Below are positions 5,784 through 12,060 of a stretch of DNA of 12,123 nucleotides, piece after piece. A model generated the notes under the pieces. It saw nothing but the letters and a program-made list of their open reading frames with translations, did not search any database and was not told the origin of the DNA. The position numbers and the translations under genes were made by a program. This DNA is from Roseiarcus sp036502965. Its GTDB lineage: Bacteria; Pseudomonadota; Alphaproteobacteria; Rhizobiales; Beijerinckiaceae. The stretch is taken from NCBI GenBank assembly GCA_036502965.1, contig DASXXT010000370.1, positions 1 through 12,123 of the forward strand. The letters run 5' to 3'. The stretch's first letter is position 1; the number at the start of each line of letters is the position of its first letter.

Positions 5784-5873
5784 GAGGGTGCGGCGCTCGT
5801 GCCCTCGCTTGAAAGCGATCAAGTCATCGTCCGGCGCTCGGTGATGACGACCCCGAAACCCCGCAATCTGCGG
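5784..5873 (+). promoter_or_regulatory. Structured leader upstream of the decoration and capsid genes
   Basis: The 115-nt gap 5775-5889 holds four successive stem-loops. H1 is GAGGG (5784-5788) with CCCTC (5802-5806), continued by wobbles and CG/CG. H2 is CGCT (5806-5809) with AGCG (5814-5817). H3 is GTCATC (5823-5828) with GATGAC (5843-5848) plus CCG/CGG. H4 is CCGCA (5861-5865) with TGCGG (5869-5873). H1 and H3 share the same tip, CGGCGCTCG (5791-5799, 5832-5840), presenting a GCGCT loop. No T-run follows any stem, so this is not a terminator. The ribosome site AAGGGA (5874-5879) begins right after H4. Confidence 0.45.
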
Positions 5874-5889
5874 AAGGGATCGTCTCGCC

Positions 5890-6489
5890 ATGCCCAACCC
5901 CAACGCCCCCTTTGGATTCGCTGATAGCCATCGGCTCGGCGCCGCCGTCAATTATCAGATGGCGAAGCGCTGGATCGCGGCTGCCAATCCCACGCCAATT
6001 TTCACTGGCGACCCCATCGTTCAGCTCTCGACCGGCTACATCGCCCAGGCGGCCCCCGGCGTGACGCAGATCGGCGGCATCTTCGTCGGCTGCGAGTACA
6101 TGTCGGTCTCGCAGAAGAAGTGGATCGCCTCCCCTTGGTGGCCCGGGAACGACGCGGTCGCCTCCGGCTCCGGCTTCGACGTTCACGCGAAGATCATCGA
6201 CGATCCGCTGACCGTCTTCAGAGTTCAGGGCAACGGCCAGATCACGCTCGCGATGATCGGCATGAACGGCCAGTTTGCGATCGGCTCCGGCAACTCGGTA
6301 ACTGGCAAATCGGGCGCGACGCTCGACGTCGTCACCAGTCCGCCAGCCGTGACCGCCACCTTCCCATTCCGCATCGTCGACCTCGTCCGCGATCCGCCAG
6401 GGAGCGCCGGCGCCGACCCGACGAGCGCCTACAACTGGGCCTACGTGACGTTCAATAACCAAGATTACAAATCCCTAACGGGCATCTGA
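5890..6489 (+). CDS. Putative head decoration / capsid-associated protein
   Basis: 199 aa. ATG 5890 has GGAAGGGA 10 nt upstream, directly after hairpin H4. The N terminus PNPNAPFGFADSHRLGAAVN resembles the NPN-x-PFG-x-x-P/D-x-R-x-x-G opening of phage proteins encoded just before the capsid gene (recalled, not searched). The body is beta-rich with small residues: IFTGDPIVQLSTGYIAQ, IGGIFVGCEYMS, then DDPLTVFRVQGNGQITLAMIG, where the D-D-P-x-T-V-F-x-V-Q element is typical of that group. It has no signal peptide or membrane helix. It most likely coats or stabilises the head. Separated from the major capsid gene by only 15 nt, it should be made at similarly high level. Confidence 0.7.
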   Translation: MPNPNAPFGFADSHRLGAAVNYQMAKRWIAAANPTPIFTGDPIVQLSTGYIAQAAPGVTQIGGIFVGCEYMSVSQKKWIASPWWPGNDAVASGSGFDVHAKIIDDPLTVFRVQGNGQITLAMIGMNGQFAIGSGNSVTGKSGATLDVVTSPPAVTATFPFRIVDLVRDPPGSAGADPTSAYNWAYVTFNNQDYKSLTGI

Positions 6490-6504
6490 GAAGGGAGATA
6501 GACA

Positions 6505-7419
6505 ATGGCCGTCTCAGTCGCCCAGGCTTATGACCTGCTTTTCCCTGGCCTCCGCAAGGTAGCCGGACAGTATAAAGACATCGACCGGATTTATCCAAAA
6601 ATCTATAAGGTCGATAAGTCCTACATGTCCGTGGAGCGCACCGCCTCGATGCGCTACCTCGGCCTTGCCGCCCTGAAGAATGAGGGCGGGCCGACGACGT
6701 TCGACAATCAGGCTGGCGAAAGGTACGTCTATAACCAATACCACAAGGAGATCGGGCTCGGTTATGCTTTCACCAGAAAGATGATCGACGATAATCTCTA
6801 CAAGAGACAGTGGCAACCATCGAACCTTGGTCTTCAGAAGTCGTTCAATCAGACCAAGGAAATCTACGGGGCCTATCCCCTGAACATGGCGACCGTCTAC
6901 GATCCCACCATCCTGGGGGATCAGCAGCCGCTTTGCTCGCTCAACCATCCGATCGACACGGGCGTCGTCGCCAATCGATTCCCGGTCGACATGGACCTCA
7001 ATGAGGCCTCGCTCCTCAACGCGCAGGCCTCGATTCGCGGCCTCTTCCGCGACAATGCAGGCCTCCGCATGCAGGCCCGCGCCCGCAAGCTCGTCGTTCC
7101 GATCGCGCTTGAGCCTATTGCGATCAGGCTTCTGCGCACTGTTCTTCGCCCCGGAACGTCAGACAATGACATCAATGCGATCCCTGAGACGTCAGGAGGC
7201 ATTCCTGATGGTCATCTGGTGCATGATTACCTGACCTCGCCGACCGCATGGTTCGTCATGACAGATCAGGAAGGGTTGCTCTACTTGCAGAGAGTGTCAT
7301 TTGAACTCGACATGCAAGTGGATTTCACTTCAGACAACTTGCTTGTCAAGGGATATGAGCGCTACTCATTTGGCTACTTCGACTTCAGAGCTTTGTGGGG
7401 CAGCTTCCCGACACAATGA
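6505..7419 (+). CDS. Major capsid protein, Mu gpT-like (HK97 fold)
   Basis: 304 aa, close to the length of Mu gpT. AAGGGAG (6491-6497) lies 7 nt before ATG, the best ribosome site in the block, fitting high expression. Features: the N-terminal arm AVSVAQAYDLLFPGLRKVAGQY, then YNQYHKEIGLGYAFTRKMIDDNLY near residues 75-97, which takes the place of gpT's GISRDDFEDDNL. Next are PLCSLNHPIDTG near 141-152 (the conserved L-x-x-x-HP) and RKLVVPIALEPIAIRLLRTVL near 194. The C terminus is SDNLLVKGYERYSFGYFDFRALWGS. No N-terminal protease or delta domain is present, so the scaffold must be separate, consistent with the upstream coiled-coil gene. The gene is less GC-rich than its neighbours for much of its length, particularly about 6721-6840 and 7261-7400, with more TTG, TCA, AGA and GGA codons, which may mark mosaic exchange. 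Confidence 0.88.
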   Translation: MAVSVAQAYDLLFPGLRKVAGQYKDIDRIYPKIYKVDKSYMSVERTASMRYLGLAALKNEGGPTTFDNQAGERYVYNQYHKEIGLGYAFTRKMIDDNLYKRQWQPSNLGLQKSFNQTKEIYGAYPLNMATVYDPTILGDQQPLCSLNHPIDTGVVANRFPVDMDLNEASLLNAQASIRGLFRDNAGLRMQARARKLVVPIALEPIAIRLLRTVLRPGTSDNDINAIPETSGGIPDGHLVHDYLTSPTAWFVMTDQEGLLYLQRVSFELDMQVDFTSDNLLVKGYERYSFGYFDFRALWGSFPTQ

Positions 7420-7433
7420 TAGGTGACTAGACT

Positions 7434-8645
7434 ATGGGAGCCTCTGTCTCATCTGGGCCGGTCATCGCTCTAGGAGGCCTAACTGGCGCTCCCAGCGGAC
7501 AGCAGCCCGCCGAATACTCGCAGCAGATCGGCCCTTCGATCTTCTGGAACGGCATCGCTATTCCGTGCGGCCGAGCGAATAAGGACAACATCAACCCAGG
7601 CGCCGTCCCGGCGATCTATGGCGCGTTCCCGATCCAGACGATGAACTCGCTCCCTGTCGCTGGCGGGGCGACGCTGGCGAGCGCAGCGGCTGCCGCGTCC
7701 GGCGTAGCCCTGACGAATACAGCCACTTTCGCCCCGGGCATTGCGCCGGGGACTCAAGCTGTGGTGGGCGGCGTCACAGTGAACACCGCCGTCGGCCTCG
7801 ACATCGTGGTCGACAAGGCTGCGGCGACGTTGAACAGCAATGTCCTCACGCTGGCGACGCCCGCGAACATCTGGCGCTATGCCAAGGGGCAGTGGCTTGC
7901 GGTCGCCGGAGCTGGACCCGGAACCTCGACGCTATTCGGCCAGATCACGGCGCTCGGGACGACGGTCAACGGCCTGATCACGCTCTCCACCTACGCGGCT
8001 GGCGCCCAGGCCGCCGCCGAGATCGGGCTCACGAATCGCTACAGCCTGTACGACTATGGCAACCCGGCTCCGACTGGCGTTGCCCACATGGCGGCCGGCG
8101 GCATGGGCCGCTTCCTCATCCCCGAATGTGCCACGGCGCGCGGCGTTGGGATCACGGGCGTTACGGGCGGAACGGGCGGCCCGGTACTGGTCCGCGGCCT
8201 CGACGTCTTCAATCAGCTGCAGACCGAGATCATCCAGGCCGCGGCTGGCGCGGCCACTACCTACGGCAAGAAAACCTACGGCGTGTTCATCGATGCCACG
8301 CCGCAGTTCAACGACAATCACGCCTACACCGTGGTCACGTCGGATCTGATCGGCCTGCCGATCTCCGTTCTGCCGAACGCGCCAGCGCCGGTCGTAACCT
8401 TTGCGGGAGCGGCCTACGCTGGAGCGGTGACCCAGTTCGCGGATCTCACCAATCCCGCGACGACGTCGACCGGCGACCCTCGCGGCGCCATCCAAATGTC
8501 GACGAAAGGGCCAAACGCTGGCGCAACCGGCGCGGGTCCTACTGGAGCTGGCGTTCTCTCAATCACTCAGACCATCTCGGCGCTTGCGGCGATCTCGGCT
8601 AGCGTATTGAATCCCGGCCCGCTATTCGGTGTTCCGCCAGTCTGA
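7434..8645 (+). CDS. Ala/Gly-rich putative virion structural protein, function unknown
   Basis: 403 aa. AGGTGA (7421-7426) sits 7 nt before the ATG, only 14 nt after the capsid stop. The protein is rich in Ala, Gly and Thr with few charged residues. The N-terminal part has YSQQIGPSIFWNGIAIPCG and VPAIYGAFPIQTMNSLPVA. The middle consists of short beta strands (TQAVVGGVTVNTAVGLDIVV) and RYSLYDYGNPAPTG. The C-terminal part has KKTYGVFIDATPQFNDNHAYTVVTSDLIGLPISV. Ala-rich stretches (LASAAAAASGVAL) could be mistaken for a membrane segment but are not hydrophobic enough. This composition and position fit a head fibre, decoration or other exposed virion protein. No family is recognised with confidence. 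GC content is clearly higher than in the capsid gene. Confidence 0.7.
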   Translation: MGASVSSGPVIALGGLTGAPSGQQPAEYSQQIGPSIFWNGIAIPCGRANKDNINPGAVPAIYGAFPIQTMNSLPVAGGATLASAAAAASGVALTNTATFAPGIAPGTQAVVGGVTVNTAVGLDIVVDKAAATLNSNVLTLATPANIWRYAKGQWLAVAGAGPGTSTLFGQITALGTTVNGLITLSTYAAGAQAAAEIGLTNRYSLYDYGNPAPTGVAHMAAGGMGRFLIPECATARGVGITGVTGGTGGPVLVRGLDVFNQLQTEIIQAAAGAATTYGKKTYGVFIDATPQFNDNHAYTVVTSDLIGLPISVLPNAPAPVVTFAGAAYAGAVTQFADLTNPATTSTGDPRGAIQMSTKGPNAGATGAGPTGAGVLSITQTISALAAISASVLNPGPLFGVPPV

Positions 8646-8657
8646 TTGGAGGCTTCG

Positions 8658-9065
8658 ATGCGAGGCGAAACTGATCGCGAATGCAGAGCTGCCGGCGGCG
8701 CTCTCAAGAAACAGTCCGCGAAGAATGTCGTGCGCGAAGCGAAAGGCGCTCACCCGAAGAACGAGCCCGACGGCACGCTGTCGCGCGGCGGAGGTCCGAT
8801 CTTCCGCAAACGCGGCGGCAAGATCCCGCCCTCGTTCCTCGAAGGCGCAGATGAGCCGGAAGGCCGCGCTCGGGGCGGCCGGACCAAAAAGCAACTTGGC
8901 GGCCAGATCGCGCCGATTGCCGGCGTCGGCCAGAGACCCGGCCTGGGACGTCCCGTGCGCGCGCGCGGCGGCGGCGTCGGCGCCGACCTCCATCCCAAGA
9001 CCCATGACGCGGGCGCCGGCCCCAAACAGCGAAAGATCATGCCTGAATCGGAAAAGATTCCGTAA
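8658..9065 (+). CDS. Basic Gly/Arg-rich protein with R-x-x-GG motifs, function unknown
   Basis: 135 aa from ATG 8658. GGAGG (8648-8652) is 5 nt upstream, so the in-frame TTG at 8646, which lies across that site, is not the start. The sequence is basic, Gly- and Pro-rich and likely disordered: RKRGGKIPPSF, RARGGRTKKQLGGQIAPI, RARGGGVGADL and a lysine-rich end (KQRKIMPESEKIP). The R-A-R-G-G-R unit matches those of the 291-aa protein and occurs once in the scaffold-like protein, suggesting a shared short motif for DNA, RNA or capsid binding (inference). The 12-nt gap from the previous gene indicates the same transcript. It is the last gene before the structured element and terminator at 9067-9182. 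Confidence 0.7.
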   Translation: MRGETDRECRAAGGALKKQSAKNVVREAKGAHPKNEPDGTLSRGGGPIFRKRGGKIPPSFLEGADEPEGRARGGRTKKQLGGQIAPIAGVGQRPGLGRPVRARGGGVGADLHPKTHDAGAGPKQRKIMPESEKIP

Positions 9066-9066
9066 C

Positions 9067-9150
9067 TCGGAGAGACGCCCAGCGGAACTTCCTTTTGGAG
9101 TTCAATCGGGCCAGCCCAGGCCAGTCTTTCACACGGGGCGTCATATCCGA
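9067..9150 (+). ncRNA. Candidate structured RNA element (three-way junction) before a terminator
   Basis: An outer helix pairs TCGGA (9067-9071) with TCCGA (9146-9150), continued after a small internal loop by GACGCCC (9074-9080) with GGGCGTC (9136-9142). Enclosed are a stem-loop GAACT+CC (9085-9092) with GGAGTTC (9097-9103) and a TTTT loop, and a second stem GGCC (9109-9112) with GGCC (9119-9122). Together with the following terminator, it could be a short phage RNA, a 3'-end-protecting structure or a leader element. No known riboswitch class is recognised. The pairing is by eye only. Confidence 0.35.
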
Positions 9151-9185
9151 ACGCCGCCCTCTCATTTGGGGGCGGCGTTTTTCTT
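9150..9185 (+). terminator. Intrinsic terminator
   Basis: AACGCCGCCC (9150-9159) pairs perfectly over 10 bp with GGGCGGCGTT (9170-9179), with a 10-nt loop. The T-rich tract TTTTTCTT runs 9178-9185. It lies 85 nt after the stop of the 135-aa gene and just before the ribosome site of the 59-aa gene. It should end or attenuate the capsid-block transcript, so downstream genes need read-through, antitermination or a promoter that I could not identify. Confidence 0.85.
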
Positions 9186-9196
9186 AGGAGGCGCAC

Positions 9197-9376
9197 ATGG
9201 GTCTGCTTGAGATCATCTATGTCGTGATCATGATCTTGCTGTTGGTTGGGGTCTTTGGTTCGACTGCCGCACCGAACCAGTTCCCATGGTGGCCGACAGC
9301 GAACCCCATCGTCTACTTCATCCTGTTCGTCATCATCGGGCTGGTTATCTTCGGCGGCGCCAGAATTATTGGCTAG
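9197..9376 (+). CDS. Small two-helix membrane protein (DUF3309-like?)
   Basis: 59 aa from ATG 9197 with AGGAGG (9186-9191) 5 nt upstream, a strong ribosome site immediately after the terminator. Two hydrophobic helices are clear: about 3-20 (LLEIIYVVIMILLLVGVF) and 38-54 (IVYFILFVIIGLVIFGG). A loop with FPWWPTANP separates them, and GARIIG closes the protein. The helix, W-x-P loop, helix, G-x-R-I plan recalls the DUF3309 family of tiny membrane proteins, but similarity is from memory and modest. In a phage, a two-helix inner-membrane protein might be a holin or other membrane modifier, though no lysis enzyme is nearby in this window, so that stays speculative. It is only 29 nt from the next gene. 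Confidence 0.65.
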   Translation: MGLLEIIYVVIMILLLVGVFGSTAAPNQFPWWPTANPIVYFILFVIIGLVIFGGARIIG

Positions 9377-9405
9377 GTCCCTCGGTCGAGCTGGAAGGAA
9401 AGGCG

Positions 9406-9756
9406 ATGCGTCCGATCACAGTCTCCGTAGGCCCGAACGCAGCCGCAGCGACACCGTCGAATATGGTTCGTCTCGACGAGTGGGCTGACGCGCCAGTCGG
9501 CATCCAAGTCTCGGCTCAGGGGACAGTGAATTTCACCGTCCAGCATAGCTTCGACGATCCGAATGACCTCATCAGCCCGGTCCCCCTTGGCTCGATGTTC
9601 TGGGATACGGGGTTGGTCCCTGCGGGGGCTATTGGCGGCACGGCGGGGATCACGTTCTCGATGGCGACCGCGCCGCTGTGGATGCGGATCATGATGAACT
9701 CGGGCACGGGCTCGGCCAAGATGGTGGTGACGCAATACAACGTCGTCGAGGGATGA
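9406..9756 (+). CDS. Small beta-rich phage protein, first of a tandem paralogue pair
   Basis: 116 aa from ATG 9406. An AAGGA ribosome site (9395-9399) precedes it, and the alignment with the neighbour (M-R-x-I-T-x-x-V) fixes this start over an upstream in-frame ATG at 9286 that would overlap the 59-aa gene. The body reads as a beta sandwich: VGIQVSAQGTVNFTVQHSFDDPNDLISPVPLGSMFWDTGL, then ITFSMATAPLWMRIMMNSGTGSAKMVVTQYN. The FTVQHSFDDP and MR-x-x-x-NSG-x-G-x-x-x-x-x-VTQY elements recur, from memory, in phage proteins of unknown role between capsid and tail genes. A small virion decoration or adaptor protein is plausible. No signal peptide or catalytic motif is seen. Confidence 0.72.
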   Translation: MRPITVSVGPNAAAATPSNMVRLDEWADAPVGIQVSAQGTVNFTVQHSFDDPNDLISPVPLGSMFWDTGLVPAGAIGGTAGITFSMATAPLWMRIMMNSGTGSAKMVVTQYNVVEG

Positions 9757-9757
9757 C

Positions 9758-10177
9758 ATGCGCGCCATCACCGCCAACGTGAATCCGAGCACGACGCAGG
9801 CGCTGGTGCGCTTGGACAACTTCGCGACGGCGGTCCTCGGCGCCGCGATTGTCGTCTCGGGCGGCGCTGCGTTCGCGCTCGTTCATTCGAGCGACGATCC
9901 TTGCGATCTCGTGAATCCGGTCCCGCTCGCGAACATGGCCTGGGATAATTCGCTTCTGCCACTCGCCGCGCAGAGCGGCAGCGCGAGCATCACCTTTCAG
10001 ACCATGACATCGCCGCTGTGGTTCCGGCTCACGCTGACGAACGGCGTCGGCGCCGTGCGCGCGACGTTCCTTCAGGTCGGCGAGCACTCGCACTCAAACA
10101 TCAGCTCGGGGCAGTTCGCGCCGCCTAAGCTCGCTGCGGCGGCGATTCCAGGCACCAACATTGGGGCAATGCCATGA
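9758..10177 (+). CDS. Small beta-rich phage protein, second tandem paralogue
   Basis: 139 aa, starting one base after the previous stop (TGACATG), with GAGGGA just upstream. It aligns with the preceding 116-aa protein along its length: MRAITANVNPS with MRPITVSVGPN, ALVHSSDDPCDLVNPVPLANMAWDNSLLP with TVQHSFDDPNDLISPVPLGSMFWDTGLVP, and ITFQTMTSPLWFRLTLTNGVGAVRATFLQV with ITFSMATAPLWMRIMMNSGTGSAKMVVTQY. It then has an extra C-terminal tail, GEHSHSNISSGQFAPPKLAA and onward, absent from the first copy. The pair therefore arose by gene duplication with divergence; the nucleotide sequences are no longer close. The tail may mediate attachment to another virion part (inference). Function is unknown. 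The stop overlaps the next start (ATGA). Confidence 0.75.
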   Translation: MRAITANVNPSTTQALVRLDNFATAVLGAAIVVSGGAAFALVHSSDDPCDLVNPVPLANMAWDNSLLPLAAQSGSASITFQTMTSPLWFRLTLTNGVGAVRATFLQVGEHSHSNISSGQFAPPKLAAAAIPGTNIGAMP

Positions 10178-10479
10178 TAAATTCGACGCTTGAGATCCTT
10201 CAGGGCGATTATCAGATCAGCGAGACGCACGGCGCGGTCGGGGCGCTCTCCGTTCACATTGCCGGCGATGATGGCGGGTGGATAGTGGCCGACTCGATTG
10301 GTCCTCCGATTTCGGAGGCGATTATCTGGGCGGCGGGCCATGATAGCGCTTACGCTGCGAGCGGCGCGATAGTCCGTCTCGACTTTCCGCTGAAGAAGGG
10401 TCTCTGGCTTCGCGTTCCGCTTGACGCGGTGTGCTCGATCTCGTGGGACGGGGCGTCGGCGGAGCAACAACCCACATGA
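10174..10479 (+). CDS. Small protein of the tail module, function unknown
   Basis: 101 aa with ATGA overlaps at both ends (10174-10177 and 10476-10479), so it is translationally coupled to both neighbours. The sequence alternates hydrophobic strands and acidic turns: LEILQGDYQISETHGAVGAL, VHIAGDDGGWIVADSIG, AIIWAAGHDSAYAASGAIVR and LKKGLWLRVPLDAVCSISWDG. It is acidic to neutral, has no signal or membrane segment, and contains no motif that I recognise. Its size and beta pattern are reminiscent of the paralogue pair upstream, but no convincing alignment can be made by eye. It is likely a minor virion protein or a fibre-assembly factor, judged only by its position directly before the tail-fibre-type gene. 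Confidence 0.68.
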   Translation: MINSTLEILQGDYQISETHGAVGALSVHIAGDDGGWIVADSIGPPISEAIIWAAGHDSAYAASGAIVRLDFPLKKGLWLRVPLDAVCSISWDGASAEQQPT

Positions 10480-11177
10480 GTAGCGATCCTTGGACAATCC
10501 TGAATATTCCCCAAGCCACGTGGATGAGTGGCACCTTTGTGCCGACGCCAGCGCAGTGGGATACTCTATTCGTCGCCAAGGCGGATCATAGTGAGCTTTC
10601 CAGCTACGCTCCGCTTCTCTCCCCGGCTTTCAATGGGTCTCCAACTTCACCAACCCCGGGAGTGGGCGACAGCTCCGGCAACATAGCCACCACGTCGTTC
10701 GTCGCCGCAAGTTACGCTCCGCTCGCCAGCCCGACCTTCACCGGAACCGTGTCGATCCCTGGCGCGATCACCGGAAGCAATGCAGCGGCAGGGAAGGTCG
10801 GCGAGTTCGTCAGCGCCTTCCTTGTCGCAGCCAACGCAGTCGCGATGACGACCGCGACCCCGATGAACATTCTTTCCCTCGCCCTCTCTCCCGGCGATTG
10901 GGACGTGCAAGGCAACGGGTTGTTCACTGGTACGGCCTTGCCGACCGCTTTCTCTGTCTGGCTCAACACGGTTTCGGCGGCGTTGCCAGCGGCCTCCGCG
11001 AACGGAATGCCGCTGCGTTTGTCACCCGTGACCATGAACGGCCCCGGCGGCGGCCCGACCGGACAATTGCGGGTCAACACCGCCGCTGCGACGACCGTTT
11101 ATTTAAGCGCGCAGGGCACTTTTCCGTCTGGCACTATGGCCGGTTATGGCGCGATCACCGCACGGCGGATGCGATGA
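10476..11177 (+). CDS. Tail-fibre-type protein
   Basis: 233 aa from ATG 10476, which overlaps the previous stop as ATGA. The frame is open upstream to 10431, but that would overlap the 101-aa gene. The N-terminal 35 residues are a probable attachment segment (SSDPWTILNIPQATWMSGTF, then PTPAQWDTLF). Two fibre repeats follow: SYAPLLSPAFNGSPTSPTP and SYAPLASPTFTGTVSIPG, joined by GDSSGNIATTSFVAA, the A-P-L-x-SP-x-F-x-G and N-x-I-ATT-x-FV units widely seen in tail fibres. The C-terminal domain (about 110-233) contains GKVGEFVSAFL, ILSLALSPGDWDVQGNGLFTG, TTVYLSAQGTFPSGTMAGYGAITARRMR, a beta domain that ends many short fibres. It probably trimerises and contributes to receptor binding or a head/tail appendage. 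It is short for a full host-recognition fibre, so another fibre may be encoded outside this window. Confidence 0.78.
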   Translation: MSSDPWTILNIPQATWMSGTFVPTPAQWDTLFVAKADHSELSSYAPLLSPAFNGSPTSPTPGVGDSSGNIATTSFVAASYAPLASPTFTGTVSIPGAITGSNAAAGKVGEFVSAFLVAANAVAMTTATPMNILSLALSPGDWDVQGNGLFTGTALPTAFSVWLNTVSAALPAASANGMPLRLSPVTMNGPGGGPTGQLRVNTAAATTVYLSAQGTFPSGTMAGYGAITARRMR

Positions 11178-11944
11178 ACCCATCGAGCATCGGCGCATTT
11201 GTCATCGGGGCCTCGCAGATCGGGGGGTCTGCTGCTGTCGTCACTCAGCCGGCTCAACCGTCAAACCCGAGCGGCACATACAATTTCTTCCCGAGCCTCG
11301 GAGAGGTGACGCTCAACGCGCTCTCGCGCGTCCGGATTCGCGGACCGATGGTGCTGGCCGAGCATCTGCATCAGGCGTGGATGGAAGCGAATCTTTTGCA
11401 AGTCGAGTGGTCGAACAAAGGCCCGAACCTCTGGAAGGTGACCGAGCTAGAGTTCGACACCAAAATCGGGGTTCCGACCTATCCGCTGCCCTCGACCATG
11501 ATCATGTGCCTCAACGTGACGATCGGCATCAGCGATCCGCCGAACGAGCAAGAGCTGACCATCACGCCGATGACGCGGCAGGAATACACGATGCAGCCGA
11601 ATAAATTGCAGCAGGCGCGGCCGACGTCCTTTTGGTACGACCGCACGATCGCGCCGACGATCACGCTCTGGCCGACGCCCAACATGGTCTATCATGTCCA
11701 TGTCTGGAGCTTCGGCCAGCAAATGGATGCGGTCATGCGCGGCCAGAGGCAGCTCGACGTGCCTTATCGCTGGCTCGATGCGGCGGCGGCTGGGCTCGCC
11801 TATCGGCTGGCGATCCACTACGCCCAGGATCTCGAAGGGCAGCGCAAGGTGCAGTCTGACGAGGCCTACAAAGGCGCCGCGACGCAAGACACCGAAGACG
11901 GTTCCATCTACCTTCTGCCGATGATCCAGGGCTATTACGATTGA
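11174..11944 (+). CDS. P22 gp4-like tail accessory factor / head-to-tail connector
   Basis: 256 aa from ATG 11174, overlapping the preceding stop (ATGA). The frame is open much further upstream, but there it runs inside the fibre gene. After a Ser/Gly/Pro-rich N-terminal extension of about 40 residues comes the family core: FFPSLGEVTLNALSRVRIRG, LAEHLHQAWMEANLLQVEWSNKGPNLWKV, a beta part with VPTYPLPSTMIMCLNVTIG, and ITPMTRQEYTMQPNK. Then follow PTSFWYDRTIAPTITLWPTPN, LDVPYRWLDAAAAGLAYRLAIHYA and YKGAATQDTEDGSIYLLP. The LTP-x-x-R-x-EY, P-x-x-x-W-x-DR and LDVPY-x-WLDA-x-x-AGLA-x-RLA elements are, from memory, those of P22 gp4-like tail accessory proteins. Such proteins bind below the portal and start tail assembly, marking the virus as short-tailed. 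It needs a structural comparison for certainty. Confidence 0.75.
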   Translation: MNPSSIGAFVIGASQIGGSAAVVTQPAQPSNPSGTYNFFPSLGEVTLNALSRVRIRGPMVLAEHLHQAWMEANLLQVEWSNKGPNLWKVTELEFDTKIGVPTYPLPSTMIMCLNVTIGISDPPNEQELTITPMTRQEYTMQPNKLQQARPTSFWYDRTIAPTITLWPTPNMVYHVHVWSFGQQMDAVMRGQRQLDVPYRWLDAAAAGLAYRLAIHYAQDLEGQRKVQSDEAYKGAATQDTEDGSIYLLPMIQGYYD

Positions 11945-11952
11945 GGTGAGCC

Positions 11953-12060
11953 ATGCGCGAGCCATGCTGTCGACTTCGTAGGGCGCTTGGCTTCGTCACG
12001 GCGCTGCGCCGAGGCCACGTCTATCCGCGCCAGCGCTTGCAGCGCTACCGGAGGGTCTGA
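11953..12060 (+). CDS. Small Arg-rich protein (35 aa)
   Basis: 35 aa, 8 nt after the gp4-like stop, with GAGGTGAG (11943-11950) directly upstream of ATG 11953. The stop TGA shares its A with the next ATG (TGATG at 12058-12062). The sequence is MREPCCRLRRALGFVTALRR followed by GHVYPRQRLQRYRRV: a Cys pair, a short helix and many Arg. Composition suggests nucleic-acid binding or a small structural protein, but this is inference. The case for a gene is the ribosome site, coupling and exact fit between neighbours; no family is recognised. Confidence 0.5.
   Translation: MREPCCRLRRALGFVTALRRGHVYPRQRLQRYRRV

Noticed and set aside
5784..5873. Intrinsic terminator in the 5775-5889 gap.
   Set aside because: Stable stems are present but none is followed by a T-run.
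8646..8657. TTG start four codons upstream of the 135-aa gene.
   Set aside because: The TTG overlaps the GGAGG ribosome site that serves ATG 8658.
9067..9150. tRNA or known riboswitch in the structured element.
   Set aside because: No cloverleaf, no T-loop consensus and no recognisable riboswitch core.
9286..9405. Upstream in-frame ATG for the first paralogue.
   Set aside because: It lies inside the 59-aa membrane-protein gene, and the alignment with the second paralogue starts at 9406.
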